Below are positions 15,219 through 25,800 of a stretch of DNA of 64,000 bases, in pieces; the stretch's first letter is position 1, and every line of letters begins with the position of its first letter. Source of the stretch: Nannocystis exedens (GTDB lineage Bacteria; Myxococcota_A; Polyangia; Nannocystales; Nannocystaceae); contig NZ_NETK01000001.1 of the NCBI RefSeq assembly GCF_002343915.1, forward strand, positions 1,550,001 through 1,614,000, read 5' to 3'. A model generated the notes under the pieces. The model saw nothing but the letters and a program-made list of their open reading frames with translations, had not been told where the DNA came from and made no database searches. Made by a program: the position numbers and the translations under genes.

Positions 15219-16228
15219 CCTTCGACCTCAACTGCTATGGCGAGGGCATCAAGAGCCTCGCCGACCTCGTCGGCGACTTCGACCTGCGCTCGCCGATGGA
15301 CGTGCATGCCTGGTATCGCATCGAGTGGCAGGCGATCGCCGAGCTGCTCGGCTTCTCGCAGGAGCTCGAGGCGACGCTCGCCCCGCTCCGCGTCATCAGC
15401 GATCGTGTGAGCGCCACCAACCAGGCCGGCCTCGACGCGTTCGCGCGGTGGCTCCGCCGGCAGCGACCTGGCCTGAGCGACAGCCATGCGCGCACCCAAG
15501 AGGCTGTACTCGCGCAACTGCTCACCGCCGGCGAGGCGCGCAGCGAGCTGTGGCGCGTGTCCGCCGACCCGACGACCCTCGCCGCCGGCGCCTGCTACGA
15601 CGACGGCGGTCAGCTCCGCCGCGCGTTCTACCCCGACACCGCGCCAGGCTACTTCGGCGACGGCTGGAGCGGCCCGCCGCCGCGGGCCGAGAGCACGTGC
15701 GGCTGGACCACGCCGCTCGTGCTGCACCTCGGCACCTTCCCGTGGGTGTACAGTTCGCGGCTCGACGGTCCCCCCATCGGCGCGCGCTGGACCTCGGCCA
15801 ACGCCTCGCCAGCGCTCACCGGCATGCGAGCCATGGCGCGGCAACTCGATCCCGCCGGCAACCTCCGCCAGGACGCCCGCCAGGTCGCCGCGATCTACGA
15901 GCACTTCACCGCCCACACCGCGCCGCTCGTGGCTCGCCTGCCGGTCTATCAGTCGGGCCGCGCAGTGCCTGGGCAGCTCTATCGCCGCGCGGGCTTCCTG
16001 TATGTCCATCAGGGCAGCCTGCACCTCGAGGGCCTGAGCGGCCCCCGCGGACGAATCACCGCCCCGGCCTACAACTACGTGCTGCGGCGCTTCGCCTGCT
16101 TCTTCGCGTTGCGCCGAGCGGCACTTCGCGCCCTGATCGCGCTGCCCTCCGACGTGCAGCGCATCGCCGAGAGCTCGACCGACCCGTGCCTGCGCCGGCA
16201 CGTCGAGGAGGTGGCCCGTGCCGGCTGA
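15215..16228 (+). CDS. Island protein 8: soluble protein of unknown function
   Basis: The protein has 337 residues from the ATG at 15215, which overlaps the transglycosylase stop (ATGA). It is Trp/Tyr/Arg-rich, with segments such as SPMDVHAWYRIEWQAIAELL, a central Gly/Pro/Trp-rich region (YFGDGWSGPPPRAESTCGWT) and a helical C-terminus. There is no signal peptide or membrane segment. Coupling to the transglycosylase suggests a joint function in entry or assembly, but no family was recognised. Confidence 0.6.
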   Translation: MTFDLNCYGEGIKSLADLVGDFDLRSPMDVHAWYRIEWQAIAELLGFSQELEATLAPLRVISDRVSATNQAGLDAFARWLRRQRPGLSDSHARTQEAVLAQLLTAGEARSELWRVSADPTTLAAGACYDDGGQLRRAFYPDTAPGYFGDGWSGPPPRAESTCGWTTPLVLHLGTFPWVYSSRLDGPPIGARWTSANASPALTGMRAMARQLDPAGNLRQDARQVAAIYEHFTAHTAPLVARLPVYQSGRAVPGQLYRRAGFLYVHQGSLHLEGLSGPRGRITAPAYNYVLRRFACFFALRRAALRALIALPSDVQRIAESSTDPCLRRHVEEVARAG

Positions 16229-16280
16229 ACGCTGTCCCGAAGGCTCGACGGGCGGAACCGCGCTGGACTACCCTGGGTTC

Positions 16281-16634
16281 ATGCGCATCAGCACCATCAT
16301 CCTCTCCGCGTTCCTGTTCACCCTCATCACCAGCGCCGGCTGCAAGGACGAAGCGCCCCCAAACACCCCCGGCGAGTTCGGCGACCCGTGCATCGAAGGT
16401 TCGAGCGTTGGCACCCCGGACGGCTGCGCCGAGGGCCTCACGTGCTGGAAGGGGTACTGCGAAGAAGTTTGCGCCAACAATGATGACTGCCAGCCTGTCG
16501 ACGGATGGACGCACGAATGCGTCGCTGGGCAGTGTCAGATCCTTTGTGGGCCGGACAGCTCTTGCCCCGAAACCCTCGCCACGCCCATGGAGTGCTGGAT
16601 CAATGGGATGTGGTGTGCTGCCAGAGATGATTAG
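16281..16634 (+). CDS. Small Cys-rich lipoprotein
   Basis: From the Met at 16281 the protein has 117 residues. MRISTIILSAFLF starts a lipoprotein signal peptide ending LITSAGC, giving lipid-modified Cys21. The mature part has about 12 cysteines in EGF/tick-protein-like spacing (EGLTCWKGYCEEVCANNDDC; CVAGQCQILCGPDSSC). The earlier Met at 16218 would bury the signal peptide and is less likely. Short Cys-rich lipoproteins of this style are common host proteins in myxobacteria, so this may be a host-derived cargo gene inside the island. Confidence 0.7.
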   Translation: MRISTIILSAFLFTLITSAGCKDEAPPNTPGEFGDPCIEGSSVGTPDGCAEGLTCWKGYCEEVCANNDDCQPVDGWTHECVAGQCQILCGPDSSCPETLATPMECWINGMWCAARDD

Positions 16635-16636
16635 CG

Positions 16637-18535
16637 ATGCTCGTCAACCCGAACAGCCGACTATTCGATCGCGTCCCAGAGCTATTCGTCAGCCCGTTCC
16701 CTGGCGCGGATGCCTACGCGGATGATGCGTTCAAGGCACTCTTAAGCCGCGCGAGCGGAGACGGCCTGCGCTCCGTCGAGCAGGCTCTCATCACCCAGGC
16801 TGGAGCGGAGGCCTGGAATCAAGCCACGCAGATGGTGTGGAAGCAGAAGGCGACCCTTGCCGGCGATCTGCTCGCGGACGTGTGGTCGAAGGTGTCCTGG
16901 ATCGACAAGCGAACGGACGCTATCGCCGGTATCCTCGCCGAGATCCCCTTCCCACTCACGACAGACCCCGAACAGCTCGTCGGGGCGATCGCAAACATGG
17001 CCGTGGACCTCGCGCTGGACGCGATTACCGCCGTCCCTGTCGTGGGATGGATCGCGGGGATCGTTGTCGGCATCGGCAAGGCTATTGCCCCCATATTCAA
17101 GGACCTGATCGACCCCCAGGTCCCGCCGGAGCGTCGTGCCGTCCTTCCATGGCGGCGTTACAACGAGGCGCTCGATCAGGACTGGGTACGCTCTTTCATC
17201 AGGCTGGAAGCCTCGGGATCTGACTGGACGGGAACCTTCTCCCCCCCGACAGAGCCGAAGCCGTGGTCCCTCGCCGACGGCGTGGACGAAGACGGCAACA
17301 TCATCGGCCAGGTCCTCGCGCCGTTCTCGGGCAAGTCCGTCGCGTGGAACGGCGCCTACGGCTGCCTCCCGGGCACTTTCCGCGTCGCCGGCATCCTCCA
17401 GTACCGCGGCCGCCCGCAGCCTCCCGACTCGGCGCTGCGCTACTACAACGACGGCACCCTGATCCACCTCTACGGCGACTTCACGCAGACGGGCGACTTC
17501 TACCCCTCGCTACAGCAGCTCGCGGGCACCACCTGGCAGCAGATCGCCGCCGGCGGCCCCGACACCTACAAGGTCGACTGCGCCGCGCTCGAGAAACTGT
17601 GGCGCGACTGGTTCACCGCGCTCTACACCTCGGTGCTCGACCAGGGCCACGGCGACTGGCTGCTCGGCTACCTCGCGCGCGAGGTCCACGGCGAGTGGCG
17701 CCTCGGCGCCTCGGCCTCCGGCGCCCTGCGTGCCGAGGCGACCGACGGCACCACCGTCCCGCTGGTCACCCGCGCCACCTTCAAGGACGGCACCCTGGCG
17801 ACACCGAAGTCGCGGACGCTCTGCATGTACAGCGACCGCGTGGCCAAGGGCAAGCCGACTACGCAGAGCGGCTACCTCCCGAACAAATGGTCGCGCGATC
17901 CGAGGACGAACGAGTACATCGCGCCGCCGTTGTACGCCCAGACCCGCGGCGACGGCTTCGTTTGCTTCCCCTGGCCCCCGGCCGAGTTGCTGCTCTCCCA
18001 GTTCAAGCGGGCCGACGATGCCATCGTGCTCCCTGCCGTCCGGGCCGTCGCGCAGCTCCAGCGGCGCCGGCTCTCGCGCAGCCTCGACTGCGCGTATGTC
18101 CGCCCCGAGGCCGTGGGCGACAAGCCGGCCTATGCCGCCTTCCGCGACGAGTCGCTGCGCGCGCACTGCATCGAGATGCGCAAGCGCCTGCTCAAGCACC
18201 CGTCGCGGATGCTCGTCGAGTACGAGACCGCTCGCGAGGTCGACCCCGAGTACGCGAACGCCCTCAAAGAGGCCGGTGTGCCGACCAACGCGATCCAGCG
18301 CGGGGCCGTCAAGCTCAACATCCGCGGCTCGGCCGGCGCTGAGCCCCTCGATCCGCAGGCACCGGCGCCAGAGCGGCCCCTGCGGCTGCAAGGCGGCCTG
18401 CCATTCGACCCGGCACCCGAGCGACACCGCGGCGGCCCCAGGTGGCTCGGCCCCGCAGTACTCGGCGGCGCCGCGCTCGCCACCACGATCGCCGTGGCGG
18501 TCGGCGTGGCGAAGAGTCGGGCCAATACACGATAG
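16637..18535 (+). CDS. Island protein 10: large tail-anchored protein
   Basis: The protein has 632 residues. A hydrophobic region at about residues 115-155 (AVDLALDAITAVPVVGWIAG, then IVVGIGKAIAPIFKDL) could insert in a membrane. It resembles a P-loop only superficially, since the residue after GIGK is Ala and no Walker B was found. The middle is Trp/Tyr-rich and globular. One C-terminal transmembrane helix lies near residues 608-626, followed by KSRANTR. It is the largest tail-anchored protein of the island. A spike, vertex or pore-forming role is possible, but nothing in the sequence decides it. Confidence 0.62.
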   Translation: MLVNPNSRLFDRVPELFVSPFPGADAYADDAFKALLSRASGDGLRSVEQALITQAGAEAWNQATQMVWKQKATLAGDLLADVWSKVSWIDKRTDAIAGILAEIPFPLTTDPEQLVGAIANMAVDLALDAITAVPVVGWIAGIVVGIGKAIAPIFKDLIDPQVPPERRAVLPWRRYNEALDQDWVRSFIRLEASGSDWTGTFSPPTEPKPWSLADGVDEDGNIIGQVLAPFSGKSVAWNGAYGCLPGTFRVAGILQYRGRPQPPDSALRYYNDGTLIHLYGDFTQTGDFYPSLQQLAGTTWQQIAAGGPDTYKVDCAALEKLWRDWFTALYTSVLDQGHGDWLLGYLAREVHGEWRLGASASGALRAEATDGTTVPLVTRATFKDGTLATPKSRTLCMYSDRVAKGKPTTQSGYLPNKWSRDPRTNEYIAPPLYAQTRGDGFVCFPWPPAELLLSQFKRADDAIVLPAVRAVAQLQRRRLSRSLDCAYVRPEAVGDKPAYAAFRDESLRAHCIEMRKRLLKHPSRMLVEYETAREVDPEYANALKEAGVPTNAIQRGAVKLNIRGSAGAEPLDPQAPAPERPLRLQGGLPFDPAPERHRGGPRWLGPAVLGGAALATTIAVAVGVAKSRANTR

Positions 18536-18546
18536 GAAGGTGAGAT

Positions 18547-19464
18547 GTGAAGTGGGGAGTTCAACACGTCAAGGTGACCCTCGAGAGCGACTCCGGCGAG
18601 ACCGTCGTGATCGAGCAGGACGCGAACGGCCGCGTCAAGTGTGAGCCGGCCCGGACGGACAAGCGGGAGCGCGCCGCGAACACGCGCCCTCAGCGGGCGA
18701 CCGCGGCCGACGCCGGGACGCCGGCGAAGCCGAAGACCGAGCCCAGACGGGTCAAGACCGAAGCCAAGCGCAGCGAGGACGCTGCGTCCAAAGCCAACGC
18801 CGATACCAGGCCGCGGGCGAAGGCGGACGCCAAGCCGAGGGCCGAGGCCGCCGCCGCACCGAAGGCCAAGCCCGACGCGAAGCAGGCCCGCGCCAACCAG
18901 ACTCCTCCGCCGCGAAAGGACCGCCGCTTGCCGCTCGAGTGGGAGCCGACCACGGATCACGGGTACGAGGGCTTCACCGCTGCCTCGGGCGTGGGCGTGT
19001 TCAAGGTCCTATACGCCAAGGACTCGCAATGGGCCCTGTTCTACGAGGTTAAGGGCTTCAGCGCCAAACACCTCGGCTGCTTCGGGAAGCTGCGGCCGGC
19101 TCAGACGGAAGCCCAGAAGCGCCACAACGAAGGCTGGCCGCAGTCCGGCGGCGAGTCCATCACGGCGGACCAGATCGCGCACGCCTGCCCGGTGCCGAGC
19201 GGAAGGAGCCAGGAGGAGGACGAAGAAATGACGACGCCAGCAGAAGCCGCGCCGGAGCAGGAGAAGCCCGCGCGCCAGAAGCCCACGCGCCGCAAGCCGA
19301 CGCCGAAGGCCGAGGAGAAGCCCGAGCCCGCGGAACCCGCTCCGAAGGAGGAGCCGACCGCGGAGGAGCCCGCGCCAAAGACCGACGCGGAGCGCGACGA
19401 GGAGCTGATGAATAGCTTCGCCAGCAAGCTCGACGGTGTGCTCGACGAGGACGATGATGACTGA
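18547..19464 (+). CDS. Lys/Ala-rich protein with small central domain
   Basis: The protein has 305 residues from a GTG at 18547; the ATG two bases earlier is followed at once by a stop. Residues 1-30 form a short beta region (VKVTLESDSGETVVIEQDAN). Residues 35-125 are Lys/Ala/Arg/Pro repeats resembling histone H1 tails. A compact domain spans about residues 133-215 (GYEGFTAASGVGVFKVLYAK; WALFYEVKGFSAKHLGCFGK). The end is again Lys/Glu/Pro-rich, finishing in DEDDDD. An in-frame ATG at 19228 with a strong AGGAGGAGG eight bases upstream may start a separate 78-residue acidic product. Binding to nucleic acid is plausible but unproven. Confidence 0.6.
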   Translation: MKWGVQHVKVTLESDSGETVVIEQDANGRVKCEPARTDKRERAANTRPQRATAADAGTPAKPKTEPRRVKTEAKRSEDAASKANADTRPRAKADAKPRAEAAAAPKAKPDAKQARANQTPPPRKDRRLPLEWEPTTDHGYEGFTAASGVGVFKVLYAKDSQWALFYEVKGFSAKHLGCFGKLRPAQTEAQKRHNEGWPQSGGESITADQIAHACPVPSGRSQEEDEEMTTPAEAAPEQEKPARQKPTRRKPTPKAEEKPEPAEPAPKEEPTAEEPAPKTDAERDEELMNSFASKLDGVLDEDDDD

Positions 19465-19870
19465 CATGTCTTATCAGCCAGGTTCGATCTACAAGATCGG
19501 CGGCCGGCGCTACGTCGACAGCCAGGCCGTCCTCAACCTCTCCAGAACGCACGAGGTCGTCGCGCACCAAGATGGCTGGCGCGTCATCGTCGACGACGGG
19601 GCGGTCCAGTGCGCCCGCGTCGAGGACCGCCCCGAGCTCCCGCGCCAGCGCGGCGCCCTCTACGAGCTGTCGGCCCAGGGAGGAGCCAGCCTCAAGGCGC
19701 AGCGCGCCGCGTGGCTGTCGCAGGGCCTCCTCGAGCCCGCCGGCACCTTCGACACCTGGCCCGGGGAGCCGCCGGCGAAGGCGGGTTGCGGTTGCGGCAA
19801 GACCTGCGGCTGCGCCCCGTGTCGCCTGAAGCACGGCCACCACCACGACCACGAGGAGCAGTCGTCATGA
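19457..19870 (+). CDS. Small protein with Cys/His-rich metal-binding-like tail
   Basis: The start lies in a cluster of Met codons (19454, 19457, 19466) overlapping the previous stop; 19457 is chosen for its overlap, giving about 137 residues. The N-terminus is beta-rich (GSIYKIGGRRYVDSQAVLNL), followed by a helical middle and a tail with CGCGKTCGCAPCRLKHGHHH then DHEE, a plausible zinc or copper ligand set. The stop overlaps the ATG of the giant methyltransferase-helicase, so the two are coupled. A partner or accessory subunit of that protein is a fair guess. Confidence 0.62.
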   Translation: MTDMSYQPGSIYKIGGRRYVDSQAVLNLSRTHEVVAHQDGWRVIVDDGAVQCARVEDRPELPRQRGALYELSAQGGASLKAQRAAWLSQGLLEPAGTFDTWPGEPPAKAGCGCGKTCGCAPCRLKHGHHHDHEEQSS

Positions 19871-22800
19871 CGCCGGCCGAGGTTCTCAACAAGCTCTTGC
19901 CTCGCTGGCGCGCTGATCTGCCGCCGAGCTACTCGCCCGAGTACATCGACGGATTCATTCGCCGCAACCGCCCTGCGCTCGAGGCGGTGGTCGACCGCGC
20001 GATGATGCTGCGCCGGATCAAGCGCGGCCACCCGCCGAAGACGGTCGACGAGTGGGCGGCCTACACGCGGCTCGTCGCACGTGAGCGGGCGCGGGACCAG
20101 GAGCCCGACGCCGCGGTGGTCAAGCGCGTCATGAAGCGCATGGACAAGATGCTCGCGCGTGACAACAGCGCCGCCGGGCAGGAGGCCGCGGGCGCGCTGG
20201 GCCTCGACTACGCCGAGCTGCGTGCCGATGCGATCCTCCTCCGCCAGGCCGGCTGGGACGCTGTCCCGCTGCTCCTGCGCCGGCCCTCGCTGGCGATCCT
20301 CTCCGCGGGCTCCGTCGCCGTCGCGCTCGACGCCCAGGGCGGCCTGCACTTCTACCCGGGCCACGAGGACAGCGGCGCGAGGATCCGCGCCGACGTCGCG
20401 GACGCGCAGGCACGGGTGAAGCAGCTCCGCGATGGCATCGCTGATGCTGCCCGCTTCGAGCGGTACGCCAAGGCCCTCTGGGCCCGCGCCCGGGCCGCCG
20501 GCACCTCGACGGCGCCGCCACCCGAGATCGAGACGCCGGCCGACCTGCGCGACAAATCGTGGCGCACCGAGGCGAACCTCCGGGCCATGCGCCTCGTGCT
20601 GTCCAAAGAGCCAGGCGAGCTCACGACCGAGGATCTCCAGGCTCTCGCGCAATACTCGGGCTGGGGCGGCCTGTCGATCGAGGGCGTCAAGAAGATGCTC
20701 CCGCCCGAGCTCGTCCCCGAGTCCTTCGGGCTGATCCACGAGTACTACACTCCGTCTGCGATCACCGAGGCGATCGCCGAGACCCTGTGCCCGCTGCTGC
20801 CCGAGCTCGCCGGCAACGACGGCATCGTCCGGGCCCTCGAGCCCAGCGCGGGCGTCGGGCGGCTGATCCGCGCCTTCAGCCCGCGGCGCTGCCTCGCGCT
20901 CGAGGCCGGCGGACAGATCAAGAAGATCGCCTGGACCGCCGTCGAGTTCTCCAAGGTCAGCTCGACGCTGCTCCGCGCGCTGCGGCCGGACGTCGACCTC
21001 TATCCCATGCCCTTCGAGCGGTGGGTCCGCGACGAGGGCCCGCGCTACCAGGGCACCTTTGGCCTCATCGTCTCGAACCCGCCCTACGGCGAGCGCGGCG
21101 CGATGGCCCGCGAGGACACCGACGATTTTTATAAGGAGAAGCGCGCCTTCGCCTACTTCATGCGCCGCGCGCTCGACCTCCTGGTCCCCGGCGGCGTCGG
21201 CGTGTTCCTGATCCCCGCCGGCTTCCTCAGCGGCAACCTCAACCGCGGACTGCGCGAGAAGCTGCTGCGGCGCCATCACCTGCTCGGCGCCTTCCGCCTG
21301 CCCAGCCACGATCGCAAGGACCGCGAGACGGTGCCCGGCGCCTCGGTGGTGATGGACGTCGTGTTTTGGCGCAGCCGCGGGGGCGAGCTCACCGAGGTCG
21401 ACGAGGCCGACGACTTCATCCTCGACGGCGACTACTTCAAGCATCACCCCGATCACATTCTCGGCACGGAGGACGGCGCCTTCGCGGGTGACGACGAGGC
21501 CGGCATGGCGCGGAGCTGGCGCTACAAGGTCTCGGGCGACTTCAAGGGCCTGCCGCCGCTCACGCCGCGACCGATCTGCACCGCCTGCGTGCTGACGTCG
21601 ATCGTGCCGCGCGAGGACGTCGGCACCTTCCAAACCGTCGCGCGCGAGGATGACGGGATCCCGGACGACATCGACGAGGAGCTGCGGCCCGCGCTCGAGC
21701 TCGGTCGCCGCGTCGGCCGCTACCTCGCGGCCGTGGGCGCCGACGAGGCCGACAAAGCCGCCCAGCTCTGGCCCGAGCTGCACACGACGCTCCGCGACTT
21801 CGCGGCCAGCTTCGGCAACCCCTGGCGTTCGAAGCCGCTGCGCGAGCTCGCCGAGGGCCGCCGCAAGCTCGCCGCGGCGCAGCAGATCCTCAACGCCTTC
21901 GAGAAGACCGGCGGCATCGTCGGCGCGCTGCGCGAGGCGCCGGTGGTCGCGCCGAAGTTTTCGGGTCAGCCGGACGACGTCGTCGCCCAGGCCGAGGCCC
22001 TCTTTCGCCAGCAGCGCGCGCTGACCGTCGCGCAGCTCATGGGCTTCCACCAGCGCCAGGGTGGCACGCTCACGACCGAGGCCGCGCTCGAGGCCCTGTT
22101 CACCGCCGAGTGGAACCTCGACGGCGACGCGTGGGATCAACTGTTCCCGAGCGACGCCTACCTGACAGGCAATGACCTTTGGGAGCGCCACGACCGCGCG
22201 GTCGCGCGGGCCCAGCGAGGCGACGAGCAGGCCAAGGTGCAAGTTCGCCGATTGCTCGACGCCATCAAGCCGGCCGTCTTCGATGACCTCACCGACATCA
22301 GCCCGCAGCACGGATATGTCCCGCTCGACCTCGTTGCCAGCTGGATCTCCGCGACCCTCAACAGCCGATACGGCGCCGTCGAGCTCGAGCGCAAGGACGG
22401 CTTCGTGCAGATCCGCGGGCATGACTACACCGACGCCGAATCCCCGCCGATTTCCCCCGAGACCCTCGCCTTCCTCGGCTACTACAACCATGATCCCGAG
22501 CTCTTCCGGCCGCCGCAAGAGAAACGGGACAGGGACGCCGGGCCGAGCAGCCGTGAAGAGCGGGCCGCCAAGAAGCAGAGCCTCGCCGAGCGGCGGATGG
22601 CCCTGGCGAAGAAGTGGGACGAGTCGTTCAAGGCGTGGGTCGCCGCCGACGACGGCCGGCGCGAGCAGCTCGTCCACGCCTACAACCGCGTCGCTCGCGG
22701 GCGCGTCGTCCCGACGTTCTCGCCGGAGCCCCTCGACATCGTCCGCTGGGGCTCGAACGCGCCGAAGCTCAAGCCCCACCAGATCGCCGGGGCGCGCCGT

Positions 22801-25800
22801 GTGCTCGCGCAGCGCGGCGGCCTCGTCGCCTTCGACGTCGGCGTCGGGAAGACCTACACCGCCCTGGCGATCATCGCTCGCGCGCGCCAGGAGGGCTGGG
22901 TCCGAAGGCCGGTGATCCTCGTGCCCGCCTCGCTCGTGTGGAAGTGGCACGACGACATCCTCTGCACGCTGCCCGACTATCGGGTTGTCGTGATCGGCTC
23001 GAAGCGCAAGCGGATCAGCCGCGGCCCGCGCAAGGGCCTGCTCACCTCCGACACCGACACCCCGCAGGAGCGCGCGCAGAAGTGGATCGCGCTCCAGACC
23101 GGCCAGGCCGACGTCGCCGTCCTCAGCTACGACGCCCTCGCGCGGACCAAGATGAGCGAGGACGCGGTGATGACCTACATCGAGCAGGTCGAGGCCGTCT
23201 CGCGGTCGATCGCCCTGCGCAAGCGCGCCCTCGAGGAGAAGACCAAGAACGCCAAGCAGCGCGACAAGCTGTCCGAGCGCGAGCGGGCGCTCCTTGAGCA
23301 CGGCGTGCGCGCATGGGTCGAGGAGATCCTCGCGCTGCCCTCGGACTGGGAGTACGACCCCGGCGTCGCGTGGGACGAGCTCGGCATCGACATGCTCGTC
23401 GTCGACGAGGCCGCCGCCTTCAAGAACCTCTACAAGCCGCAGGCCCGCGAGGACGGCGTGCCGAAGTTCATGGGCGGCGGCGGTGAGGGCTCCGACCGCG
23501 CGTGGCAGCTCGACTTCCGCGCTGCGGCGGTCCGCCGTCAAACAGGGGGCGCCGGCATCGTCCTGCTCACTGCGACCCCGGCGAAGAACAGTCCGCTCGA
23601 GTTCTACAACCTCATCCAGTTCATCGACCCGACCGCCTTCACGAAGGCCGGGATCCACGACCCCGAGCAGTTCATCGACCGCTTCTTAAAAATCGAGTAC
23701 CGCGAGGTCCTCGACGCCGCCTTCGAGGTCACGAAGAAGAGCGCCGTCACCGGATTCAAAAATCTCGACGACCTGCGCACCATCATCTTCACCTACGGCG
23801 AGTTCCGCACCGCGGCCGAGGTCGGGCTCAAGTTGCCGCGGCCGCTGGTCGAGACGATCACGATCCAGATGGACGAGGTCCAGGAGGCGAAGTACGCCCG
23901 CTACGTCGCGCAGATCGAGCAGATCCTCGAGAACCCGAACCCCGAGTCTGGCGAGAGCTATGCGATCCTGGGCCTGCTGGCGCGGCTCTCGCTCATCGCC
24001 CTGCACGCGGCGCTCGAGGATGGCTACAACTACAAGACGGCGCTCGAGGGCGGCACGGTCCAGAAGCGCGTCTATCAGGACGGCGAGCCCGTCGAGGTCA
24101 CCGTTCGCCTCGGCCGACCGGTCTACGAGAGCCCGAAGCTGACCGAGTGCGCGAAGCGGGTCGCCGCGAGCCCGCACTGCGGCCACATCATCTTCTGCGA
24201 GCCGACCGCGGTCCACCAGTGGATGCGGGAGGTCCTGGTGAAACATGGAGTCCCACGCGAGCGGATCGCCATCCTCAACGCCGAGGAAACGGGGCCCGCC
24301 GACCGCGTGCGGATCGCCCGCGAGTTCAACGGTCTGTCCTCCGAGCCGCCGGTGCCCGGCACCTGCGCTCGCCCGAGCGACAGCGCGATCGCGCCGAAGT
24401 ACGACGTGGTCATCGCCAACTCGGTCGCCTATGAGGGCGTCGACCTCCAGGTCCGGACCTGCACGATCCACCACCTCGACCTGCCGTGGACGCCCGCCGA
24501 TCTCGAGCAGCGCAACGGTCGCGCGGTCCGCCAGGGCAACACCCTCGGCACCGTCCAGATCTTCTACTACTTCGCCGATGGCTCGACCGACGGCTACCGC
24601 TTCTCGCTGATCGACGGCAAGGCCGGCTGGCTCGGCGAGCTGATCAAGTCGCAGATCCGCGACACCAACAACCCCGCTGCGCAGCAGGAGCTCACGCCCG
24701 AGGACATCCTGCTGATGATCTCGCGCAACAAGGAGAAGACGCGCGCGCTCCTGGAAGAGAAGCGGAAGCGCCAGGCCGAGGAGGCGCGCGCCCGGATCGC
24801 CAAGGAGGCCGCGCGCCTGCTCCGCCAGGCGGCCGGCCGCTTCCGCGACGCCCGCACCACCCACGACGCCGAGCGGGCCGCACGACTGCGCGACGAGGGT
24901 GAGCAGCGCCTCGCCGACCTCGAGCAGGTCAGCCCCGACGCGTGGCCGTGGGCGCCGTGGATGTACGCGGTCCGCGACTTCGACATGCTCATCCCCGAGA
25001 ACGGCGGCGCGCCGATCTACGAGGGCCTGCGGCTCTCCCGGCCCCGCGCCGGCGCACCCGATCAGCTCGATTTCTACGAGTTCGGCCAGATCGTCAGCAC
25101 CGACGAGGGCGAGCGGATCGGCCTGCGCCTCGCGGGCTCGCCGGGTTGGCAGCTCATCGCCTACACCGGCACGCTCAACGGCACCCCGATCGCCCCCGGC
25201 GAGCTCCCGCGCGACGGTGGCCCTCTGTGGCCCGACGACGACGACGCGCGCACCGGGGCGGCGATCGAGAAAAAAATCGAGGAGGTTTTCCGCTACGGCC
25301 GCTTCGAGAACCTGCGCTGGCGCGGCGCCAGCGACGCCTGGCTGGAGAAGTGGTGGCCTCGCTTCGAGGCCGCGATCGCCGAGGGCCTCGCCAAGTCGTA
25401 CCACGAGGAGAAGGTGCCGGTGGTCGACGCCGAAGGCCAGGCGATCGCCAGCGGCGCGGAGCTCCGCGACGCAACGATCCTCCCGCCGACGCGCGCCGGC
25501 TGGCAGCGCTTCCTCGATCTCGCCCCGTCGAGCGGCGAGAGTTTTACCAGCCTGAAGGACATCGGCCTCGCTTGGTGGGGTCGCAAGGTCCCGCAGGACC
25601 TGCTGTCGAAGGAGCGCAACATCCTGCGGCAGCTCATCGTGCCGCGCCTCCTGGACGACCCGGCGTACCGCAACGCGCGCGAGAACTCCGACGAGCAGAA
25701 CGCGCGCATCGAGCACGACCAGGCGCTCGCCCGCGTGATGCTCGCGCTGTTCGAGGAGGACCCCGAGAAGCACGGCGAGCTCTACCGCCGCTACTCCGAC

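Noticed and set aside
17041..17106. P-loop-like GIVVGIGKA in the 16637 protein as a packaging ATPase
   Set aside because: The residue after Gly-Lys is Ala rather than Thr/Ser, it lies in a hydrophobic membrane-like stretch, and no Walker B motif follows.
19660..23658. Minus-strand open frame of 1332 codons
   Set aside because: Antisense of the methyltransferase-helicase gene, whose motifs are unmistakable; high GC leaves few stops on the opposite strand.
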